A stretch of 5,286 nt of DNA from Alphaproteobacteria bacterium (GTDB taxonomy: Bacteria; Pseudomonadota; Alphaproteobacteria; Rhodobacterales; Rhodobacteraceae), in assembly GCA_030424705.1 (NCBI GenBank), contig JAUHWJ010000189.1:1-5286 (forward strand). Direction: 5' to 3'. Position numbers and translations under genes: made by a program. Each line of letters opens with the position of its first letter. The stretch's first letter is position 1. Shown here piece by piece: positions 1-4,519 of the stretch. A model generated the notes under the pieces. That model was given only the letters and a program-made list of their open reading frames with translations. It did not search any database and was not told the DNA's origin.

Positions 1-912
1 CGCCGCCCTCCGCGCCTCGCCCCGCGCCTTCATCTCCCGCCGGGCGATATACCATGCCGAGCCGACGATCACCGCCGATCCGATCACGATGAAGGCGTCC
101 ACCGGCTCCCCGAAGAAGACGGCGCCCACGATGGTCGCCCAGACGATCTGGAGGAAGGTCACCGGCTGCGTCACCGTGATCGGCGCGCATTGATAGGCCT
201 TGGTCAGCGTCCAGTGCCCCGTCGTCGCGAAGGCCGCGACGAGGGAGAGCCAGAGAAACTCCTCCATCGTCGGGCTCTTCCACTGGGAGATCGCAAAGGG
301 CAGGAGCGTCAGCGTGCAGCCGAGCGAAAGCATGGCGACGATCTCCGTCGGCCGCGCCCGGTCCGTCAGCAGCTTGGCGAAGATGAAGGAGACGGCGAAG
401 AGCGGCGCGGCGAGGATCTGCGCCAGCTGGCCGGCCCCGATCTCCTGAAAGCCCGGCCTCAGGATGATCGCCACCCCCGCCAGCCCGACGAGGATCGCGA
501 TGATCCGCCGCGCCCTCAGCCGCTCCCCGAGGAAGAGGGCGGCGAGGATCGTCACGAAGATCGGCGAGGTGTAGCCCAGCGCCGTCACCTCCGCGACCGG
601 AATGCGCGCCATCGCGAAGAACCAGAGGATGACGGCGAGTCCGTGGATGAAACCCCGCCCGCCATAGAGCATCCATGTCGTCCGGTCCGGCGGGCGGCGA
701 AGGATGCCGATGAGGGCGGGCGCGACGAAGAGAAGCCCCATCGCATAGCGGATGAAAGCGCCGACGGGCGCAGGCAGGTCCGAGCCGATATGGCGCACGA
801 TCCCCGTCATCACGACGAAGAGCAGCCCCGTCACCAGCATCCAGCCGACTCCGGCGGCGACGTTCTCCGCCCGCGCCGGCGCCGCGGGGGGCGTCTCCGT
901 CTCGACCGCCAT
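1..912 (-). CDS. DMT-superfamily (EamA) transporter, C-terminus off the left edge
   Basis: An inner-membrane permease that probably moves a small metabolite (amino acid, amine or similar) across the cytoplasmic membrane; the substrate cannot be inferred. The frame is open for 304 codons to the window edge with no stop. The family is usually about 290-310 residues, so few residues are missing. Translation gives about ten hydrophobic segments (roughly residues 21-39, 50-71, 84-102, 108-129, 136-151, 161-179, 191-208, 219-236, 249-267, 271-289) in two EamA halves. Each half has the typical Gly-Glu after a helix: FLGERL at 127-132 and FFGEP at 266-270. The N-terminal 18 residues are hydrophilic and Ala/Pro/Glu-rich. 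The start at 912 is fixed by an in-frame TAG at 943-945 (read on the minus strand) and by AAAGG at 918-922, 5 nt upstream. It diverges from the amidase gene across 84 bp. The family call is firm; the function is open. Confidence 0.92.
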   Translation of the reverse strand, partial: MAVETETPPAAPARAENVAAGVGWMLVTGLLFVVMTGIVRHIGSDLPAPVGAFIRYAMGLLFVAPALIGILRRPPDRTTWMLYGGRGFIHGLAVILWFFAMARIPVAEVTALGYTSPIFVTILAALFLGERLRARRIIAILVGLAGVAIILRPGFQEIGAGQLAQILAAPLFAVSFIFAKLLTDRARPTEIVAMLSLGCTLTLLPFAISQWKSPTMEEFLWLSLVAAFATTGHWTLTKAYQCAPITVTQPVTFLQIVWATIVGAVFFGEPVDAFIVIGSAVIVGSAWYIARREMKARGEARRAA

Positions 913-996
913 CTGCGCCTTTCGATTTCCTTGTCCGGAACACTAGCGGCGCGGCGCGCGCGGCGCCATGGTCGGGCCGGCATGGGAGGGCTGCGC
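913..996. promoter_or_regulatory. Divergent intergenic region of the transporter and amidase genes
   Basis: These 84 bp must carry the 5' signals of both divergent genes unless a promoter lies inside coding sequence. I see no convincing -35/-10 pair on either strand. The only AT-richer stretch is 919-945. The stretch 946-967 is almost pure G+C, with short GGCGC/GCGCC arms at 948-952 and 963-967. The shared position is inferred from gene layout, not from a recognised promoter motif. Confidence 0.35.
984..990 (+). promoter_or_regulatory. Ribosome binding site of the amidase gene
   Basis: GGGAGGG lies 6 nt before the ATG at 997. It selects 997 over the in-frame ATG at 982, which has no good Shine-Dalgarno sequence, and over the ATG at 190, which would run 269 codons antisense to the transporter gene. 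Confidence 0.8.
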
Positions 997-2415
997 ATGA
1001 CGCATGACTATACGGGGCCGGAACTCTGCGCGCTGAGCGCAGTGGAGGCGGTGGGGCTGCTGGAGCGGGGCGAGGTTTCGCCCAGCGAGATGATCGAAGC
1101 CGCGATGGCGCGGATCGAGGCTGTGGAGCCGAAGATCAACGCCATGCCGACGACCTGCGCGGAGCGGGCGAAGGCGATGGCGTCGAAGCTGGAGCGGGGG
1201 GGCGAGGCGACATGGCTCGCCGGGCTCCCCATCGCGATCAAGGATCTCTCGCCGGTCGCCGGCGTCCGCACCACCTGGGGCACGAAGGCCTTCGCGGATT
1301 TCGTGCCGGAGGAAAGCGACCCGCTGGTGGAGATGATGGAGCGGCGCGGCGGCGTCGTCATCGGCAAGACCAACACGCCGGAAATGGGCGCGGGGGCCAA
1401 CACCTTCAACGACGTCTTTGGGCGCACCCGGAACCCCTGGAACGTGAGGCTCAACCCCGGCGGCTCCTCGGGCGGCGCGGCGGCGGCCTTGGCGACGGGG
1501 GAAGTCTGGCTCGCGCATGGGTCGGACATGGGCGGAAGCCTCCGCACCCCGGCGGCCTATTGCGGCGTCGTCGGGCTGCGGCCGACGCCGGGGCGTTGCG
1601 GGGGCGGGGGGAAGGACAACGCTTTTTCCGGCCTCGGCCTCTCAGGCCCGATGGCGCGGAATGTGGAGGATTGCGCGCTCTTCCTCGACGCGATGGCGGG
1701 GAGCGAGCCGCGCCAGCCGCTGACCTTCGACGCGCCGGCGGAGAGCTTCCTTAGCCAGGTCCGCCGCGCCGGGCCGCCGAAGCGCGTCGCCTTCTCGGCC
1801 GATTTCGGGGGCTTCGGCCCCGTGACGAAGGAGGTGCGGGACCTGATGGCGGCGGCGATGCGACGGCTCGAAGGGCTCGGGACAGTGGTGGAGGAGCGGG
1901 ACCCGAATGTGGAGGGCCTGCTCGAGACCAACATGGCGCTCCGCGGCCTTTCCTTCGCCATCGGGCCGGGCTCCCTGCCGGAAGAGGTGCGGCGGCATTT
2001 CAAGAAGACCCTGCAGGACAACTGCGCCTTCGGCGAGGCGCTGACCCTGCCCGAGATCGTGAAGGCGGAGCGGCATCGCTCCGCCATGGTGCTGGAGATG
2101 GAGCGGCTGACCCGCGGCTTCGACGCGCTGGCCTGCCCGGTCGTCGGCCTCGGGCCGCTCGACTCCGAGGTCGAGTTCCCGACCGAGGTGGATGGCGCGC
2201 CGACCCCCCATTACATGGACTGGCTCCGTTTCTCCCACCTCGCCTCGACCCTCGGCCTGCCTGCGATGTCCGTCCCCATCGGCTTCACGGCGAGCGGGGC
2301 CCCGATGGGCATCCAGCTCATCGGGCGGCACCGGGACGAGGCGGGAATCCTCGCCGTCGCCAAGGCGATCGAGAGCGTGACCGAGGGCTTCGGGAGGCCG
2401 ATCGACCCGCGGTGA
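997..2415 (+). CDS. Amidase-signature family hydrolase
   Basis: A 472-residue, probably cytoplasmic enzyme that hydrolyses a C-N amide bond, releasing ammonia or an amine. Family length is usually 450-500 residues. The Ser-cisSer-Lys triad is complete. The Lys is K82 in LPIAIKD; the cis-Ser is S157 in NPGGSSGGAAAA; the nucleophile is S181 in GSDMGGSLRTPA. The spacings of 75 and 24 residues equal those of fatty acid amide hydrolase (K142, S217, S241). GKTNTPEM at 123-130 and the C-terminal block SVPIGF...GAPMGIQLIGRHRDE (425-448) are also typical. The poorly conserved middle (about 240-400) normally sets specificity, so the substrate is unknown. It does not look like a GatA subunit, as no gatB or gatC is adjacent. 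The start is set by the ribosome site at 984-990. It is divergent from the DMT transporter, which may carry a related compound (inference). A repeat unit begins 8 nt after the stop. Confidence 0.95.
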   Translation: MTHDYTGPELCALSAVEAVGLLERGEVSPSEMIEAAMARIEAVEPKINAMPTTCAERAKAMASKLERGGEATWLAGLPIAIKDLSPVAGVRTTWGTKAFADFVPEESDPLVEMMERRGGVVIGKTNTPEMGAGANTFNDVFGRTRNPWNVRLNPGGSSGGAAAALATGEVWLAHGSDMGGSLRTPAAYCGVVGLRPTPGRCGGGGKDNAFSGLGLSGPMARNVEDCALFLDAMAGSEPRQPLTFDAPAESFLSQVRRAGPPKRVAFSADFGGFGPVTKEVRDLMAAAMRRLEGLGTVVEERDPNVEGLLETNMALRGLSFAIGPGSLPEEVRRHFKKTLQDNCAFGEALTLPEIVKAERHRSAMVLEMERLTRGFDALACPVVGLGPLDSEVEFPTEVDGAPTPHYMDWLRFSHLASTLGLPAMSVPIGFTASGAPMGIQLIGRHRDEAGILAVAKAIESVTEGFGRPIDPR

Positions 2416-2422
2416 GCGGGGG

Positions 2423-2487
2423 CTGCTCACAGTGAGCAGGGGGGTCATGTATCTGACGTGAAACGGTAATCGGAAAAACGGCTCCGT
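2423..2487 (+). repeat. 65-bp direct repeat, unit A (with perfect palindrome)
   Basis: By hand alignment it matches unit B (2627-2691) at 47 of 65 positions with no gap, at a constant offset of 204. Identity is blocky: TGC-CACAGTG-GCA, ATGTATC, GGTAATCGGAAA and GGCTCCGT are shared, while the stretches between diverge. The first block is the 17-bp palindrome CTGCTCACAGTGAGCAG (2423-2439). The strand is nominal. The role is unknown: a dispersed intergenic repeat, a protein-binding site or a structured RNA element are all possible. Confidence 0.8.
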
Positions 2488-2506
2488 GAGCGCGTGGGTG
2501 CGAAAA

Positions 2507-2542
2507 CCCTCCCTCCTCTCCTCCCTCCCCGGGGGAGGGAGG
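2507..2542. repeat. Polypyrimidine mirror repeat overlapping a GC hairpin
   Basis: Positions 2507-2529 are a perfect 23-bp mirror repeat of C and T only (arms CCCTCCCTCCT read outward-in, centre C2518). From 2520 the same tract forms an inverted repeat: CCTCCCTCCCC (2520-2530) pairs with GGGGAGGGAGG (2532-2542), 11 complementary pairs around a single G, so the innermost pairs must open to form a loop. No T-run follows. It may be a transcription barrier or terminator-like stem; its function is not shown. Confidence 0.7.
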
Positions 2543-2574
2543 AAGCGGCGGCGGGGCTGGTTGCGCGCCTCTCT

Positions 2575-2612
2575 GATGGCGGAACGGAGGAGCGGCTGGA
2601 GGTCCGCCCATC
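2575..2612. repeat. Imperfect hairpin between the repeat units
   Basis: GATGGCGGA (2575-2583) can pair with TCCGCCCATC (2603-2612): nine pairs with one bulged C, around a 19-nt loop. The stem is G/C-rich and moderate in length; in sequence of this composition it could arise by chance. Confidence 0.35.
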
Positions 2613-2626
2613 CGTGGCTCGGGTGG

Positions 2627-2691
2627 GTGCACACAGTGTGCAAGGGATCTATGTATCGGAAAGATAGAGGTAATCGGAAATAGGGCTCCGT
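2627..2691 (+). repeat. 65-bp direct repeat, unit B (with perfect palindrome)
   Basis: This is the partner of unit A, same orientation, 204 bp downstream, with 47 of 65 identical positions and no gap. Its palindrome is TGCACACAGTGTGCA (2628-2642). Relative to unit A, T changes to A in the left arm (2427 to 2631) and A to T in the right arm (2435 to 2639), so symmetry is kept. The diverged middle holds a further short inverted repeat, TCTAT (2648-2652) with ATAGA (2664-2668), absent from unit A. Confidence 0.8.
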
Positions 2692-2700
2692 CTTTCGATT

Positions 2701-2723
2701 GGCCCCGGACCCGATCCGGGGCC
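2701..2723. repeat. GGCCCCGGA palindrome, copy 1
   Basis: GGCCCCGGA (2701-2709) and TCCGGGGCC (2715-2723) form a perfect 9-bp stem with loop CCCGA. Palindromes of this GGCCCCGGA-type are, to my recollection, frequent between genes in high-GC alphaproteobacteria, often at transcript ends. Here it lies between convergent genes, but no T-run follows on either strand. Confidence 0.7.
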
Positions 2724-2751
2724 CCGATAGGTGGAGCGCCCCTGCCTGCGA

Positions 2752-2774
2752 AGCCCCGGATCAGGGCCGGGGCC
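2752..2774. repeat. GGCCCCGGA palindrome, copy 2 (inverted)
   Basis: Read directly, it matches the reverse complement of copy 1 at 20 of 23 positions. The stem is GCCCCGG (2753-2759) with CCGGGGC (2767-2773); G2766 replaces the T that would extend the pairing. It sits 15 bp past the methyltransferase stop on the minus strand, where a terminator for that gene would be expected. Confidence 0.65.
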
Positions 2775-2789
2775 GGAGGATGGTCCGTT

Positions 2790-3476
2790 TCAGGTCGGGT
2801 GGGTGGGGCGGACGAGGTCGCGAAGGCGGTCGTGGAGCGGCGTTTTCGCGCCCAACGGCTTGCGCATGAAGACGAAGCTCAGCCAGTTCTCGCGCCAGCC
2901 GCCCAGTTCATCGACCGGAACATGATCCATCCTGTTCCTGAAATGCCCGCGAATATCCATCCGGCGAAAATGGGAGTTGAAGCCGCTCTCCAGCGTCTCC
3001 AGCCCTTCGAAGAGCGAGGCGAGCGCCTGCGGCGAGAAGCGCCAATAGTCGATCGGAACCGGGTGATAACGCCACGCCCAGGGCGCCGAGACGAACAGCC
3101 GCCCGCCGGGCTTTAGAATCCGTACGATCTCCGACGCGGCGAGCCAAGGCTTGTCGATATGTTCGAAGCAGTTGTTGGAATAGACAAAATCGACTGTACC
3201 GCTCCGGATCGGGATTCGCTTGGTCGCGTCGCACTGTATCGTTGGAATGGACCCGTCGCCCGCATCCAGATCGAGATTGAAATAACGGGATGCGGGAAAG
3301 ACCGCGCCGATGTTCTTTCCGACCGATCCGCCGATCTCGATGATCAGGGAGCGCGGTTTCGGCCGCCCGCCGTGTCGGCGGAGATAGCGGCGGGCCTGCT
3401 GCTGGTGATCGGCGAACTGGACGGCGCAGAGTGACGGATTGTCGGTAATCGGGCGGGGTTCCGTGGCGAAATTCAT
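2790..3476 (-). CDS. Class I SAM-dependent methyltransferase
   Basis: A 228-residue cytoplasmic protein with a single Rossmann methyltransferase domain of the Methyltransf_11 type. Visible motifs are the SAM-binding motif I LIIEIGGSVGKN (44-55), acidic residues after strand 2 in NLDLDAGD (67-74), D83 in QCDATKRIP, the motif DFVYSNNCFEHI (96-107), and LKPGGRLFVSAP (121-132). YHPVPIDYWRFSP (137-149) resembles small methyltransferases often found in cell-surface polysaccharide clusters, but no such cluster is here, so the acceptor is unknown. The start at 3476 is the only Met before residue 173. It is preceded by a weak purine-rich AGAGAG-like site rather than a clear Shine-Dalgarno sequence. 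It follows lysR on the same strand after 85 bp, so read-through is possible. Its codon choice is clearly less G/C-biased than that of neighbouring genes, especially around 3160-3310, which hints at separate origin. An O- or N-methyltransferase of a small molecule is equally possible. Confidence 0.9.
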   Translation of the reverse strand: MNFATEPRPITDNPSLCAVQFADHQQQARRYLRRHGGRPKPRSLIIEIGGSVGKNIGAVFPASRYFNLDLDAGDGSIPTIQCDATKRIPIRSGTVDFVYSNNCFEHIDKPWLAASEIVRILKPGGRLFVSAPWAWRYHPVPIDYWRFSPQALASLFEGLETLESGFNSHFRRMDIRGHFRNRMDHVPVDELGGWRENWLSFVFMRKPLGAKTPLHDRLRDLVRPTHPT

Positions 3477-3511
3477 GGGGCGCTCTCTCTTCGATCCTCG
3501 CCGGACCTGAC

Positions 3512-3532
3512 GCGCGGACCGTAGCGCCGCGC
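3512..3532 (-). other. Short hairpin between lysR and the methyltransferase gene
   Basis: GCGCGG (3512-3517) and CCGCGC (3527-3532) form a perfect 6-bp stem with a 9-nt loop, in the 85-bp gap (3477-3561) between two genes read on the minus strand. On that strand it lies 30 nt after the lysR stop. No T-run follows, so it is at most a weak attenuation or processing site. I see no convincing promoter in the rest of this gap. Confidence 0.3.
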
Positions 3533-3561
3533 CAGAAAGTGAGAAAGGCGAAATTCCGTCT

Positions 3562-4416
3562 TCACCCCCTCGCCAGCAGCGTCTCTCTCAGCAGCGCCAC
3601 CATCCTGCGGTGCGGCGCGCGCCTCCGGTTGCGGAGGTGGACCGCAGCATAGACCGACTGCTCGATGACCGGCGCGCGGCGGACGAGGCGGGCGACCCCC
3701 GATGCCGCCATCGCCGCGGCCATCTCCGCCGGGAGATAGGCGGCGCCGCCGAGGGCGGCGAGCATGCCGGCGATCACGGTGCTCTGGCCCGCCGAGAGCC
3801 GCGCGGCGGAGAGCGTGGGGTGGAGCGCGGCGTGGGCGCGGGCGAAGGCGGGGGAGACGTTGGAGAGGATGTAGCGGTCGGGCTCCACGGCCTCCAGCGC
3901 CTCCTCGCCTGTCGTCACCATGCGATAGGGCGCCTCGCCCAGCGTTTCGAAATGGAGGTCGGGATGCGGCCGCGGGGTGAAGAGCACGGCGAGGTCGAGC
4001 CCGCCGGAGATGAGGTCCGCGCACATCTGCTGCGAGAAATCCGCCTCGACATAGACCGAAGCGTCCGGGAGCGCGGCGCGGAGGGCGGTGACCCATTCGC
4101 CGACCCGCGCCGCCGCAAGGTCATGCTGCACGCCGATGCGGAGGGTGAGGGAGGCCGCCTCCGCCTCCCGCGCCGCGTTCGTCGCCTCAGTCCAGGCGCG
4201 GCGGAGGGCGCGGGCGTGGGGCTCGAACCTGAGTCCGGCGATCGTCGGCTCCGTGCCCGAACGGGAGCGGGTGAAGAGCCGCCGCTCCAGCCGCGCCTCC
4301 AGCGCGCGGATCCGGGCGGAGACGGTGGATTGCGTGACCGAGAGCCGCTCCGCCGTGCGGTTGAAGCTGCGCGTCTCCCAGAGGTCGAGGAAGGTTTCCA
4401 CCAGTTCGATCTGCAT
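3562..4416 (-). CDS. LysR-type transcriptional regulator
   Basis: A 284-residue DNA-binding regulator, slightly short for a family of usually 290-330. The N-terminal winged helix-turn-helix spans about residues 4-60; FNRTAERLSVTQSTVSARIRALEARLERRLFTRS (18-51) is the classic LysR pattern. After a linker helix of about 65-88, an effector-binding domain begins at LTLRIGVQHDL (90-100) and continues to the C-terminus, with DLISGGLDLAVLFTP (134-148) typical of its first subdomain. The start at 4416 is chosen because the fold begins directly at MQIELVETFL and AGGGG (4423-4427, read on the minus strand) lies 6 nt upstream. The frame is open for 47 further codons to an ATG at 4557, but that extension is not LysR-like and overlaps the divergent gene. 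It is divergent from the flavoprotein gene across 103 bp with a LysR-type box between, so control of that gene and autoregulation are likely. The inducer is unknown. Confidence 0.94.
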   Translation of the reverse strand: MQIELVETFLDLWETRSFNRTAERLSVTQSTVSARIRALEARLERRLFTRSRSGTEPTIAGLRFEPHARALRRAWTEATNAAREAEAASLTLRIGVQHDLAAARVGEWVTALRAALPDASVYVEADFSQQMCADLISGGLDLAVLFTPRPHPDLHFETLGEAPYRMVTTGEEALEAVEPDRYILSNVSPAFARAHAALHPTLSAARLSAGQSTVIAGMLAALGGAAYLPAEMAAAMAASGVARLVRRAPVIEQSVYAAVHLRNRRRAPHRRMVALLRETLLARG

Positions 4417-4426
4417 AGATAACCCC

Positions 4427-4445
4427 TGATCGGCCTTCCCGATCA
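4427..4445. promoter_or_regulatory. Probable LysR-family operator in the divergent promoter region
   Basis: TGATCGGCCTTCCCGATCA is a perfect inverted repeat: 7-bp arms (4427-4433 and 4439-4445) around CCTTC. It contains the LysR consensus T-N11-A as T4430 and A4442, inside the arms. It lies 10 bp before the lysR start codon and touches the lysR ribosome site at 4423-4427, so bound regulator would block lysR itself. Its centre is 84 bp upstream of the flavoprotein ATG, suitable for an upstream activation site. No clear -35/-10 pair was recognised on either strand in 4417-4519. Confidence 0.6.
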
Positions 4446-4506
4446 ATAGAGGCCGGCATGAGCGATTGAAAGCCCCGCGCGGCGGGCGCAATGCTGCGGA
4501 AACGGC

Positions 4507-4511
4507 GGAGG
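4507..4511 (+). promoter_or_regulatory. Ribosome binding site of the flavoprotein gene
   Basis: GGAGG lies 8 nt before the ATG at 4520 and supports that start, which places the FAD-binding GxGxxG motif 14 residues in, as is usual for the family. Confidence 0.7.
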
Positions 4512-4519
4512 CATTCGGC

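Larger units (their letters stand above)
2416..2789. other. 374-bp repeat-rich non-coding interval between convergent genes
   Basis: This interval separates the amidase stop from the methyltransferase stop (convergent genes). No reading frame here has both a plausible ribosome site and protein-like composition. It holds, in order: repeat unit A, a polypyrimidine mirror repeat joined to a GC hairpin, an imperfect stem, repeat unit B, and two inverted GGCCCCGGA palindromes. No stem is followed by a clear T-run on either strand, so a canonical intrinsic terminator is not evident, although these stems could still help end transcription from both sides. Confidence 0.7.

Noticed and set aside
927..940. 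TTCC-N6-GGAA inverted repeat upstream of the transporter gene as an operator
   Set aside because: Four-base arms are too short to separate from chance.
1642..2643. 333-codon minus-strand open frame antisense to the amidase
   Set aside because: Low-complexity Arg/His/Pro composition, no motif, opposite the conserved amidase C-terminus.
2486..2683. 65-codon plus-strand open frame inside the repeat-rich gap
   Set aside because: It consists of the hairpin and repeat sequence, lacks a convincing ribosome site, and has no protein-like pattern.
2423..2691. Direct repeats as ends of a small transposable element
   Set aside because: The units are direct, not inverted; no target-site duplication was seen and no transposase lies between them.
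3443..3464. Possible third partial copy of the 65-bp repeat (CGGTAATCGG followed by CCGT)
   Set aside because: Only ten contiguous bases match, the palindrome and ATGTATC block are absent, the spacing to CCGT differs by 2 nt, and it lies in methyltransferase coding sequence.
3473..4096. 207-codon frame on the same strand as lysR, overlapping its 3' half
   Set aside because: It is an alternative frame of the regulator gene, Arg/Pro-rich, with no recognisable fold; lysR itself shows the expected domains.
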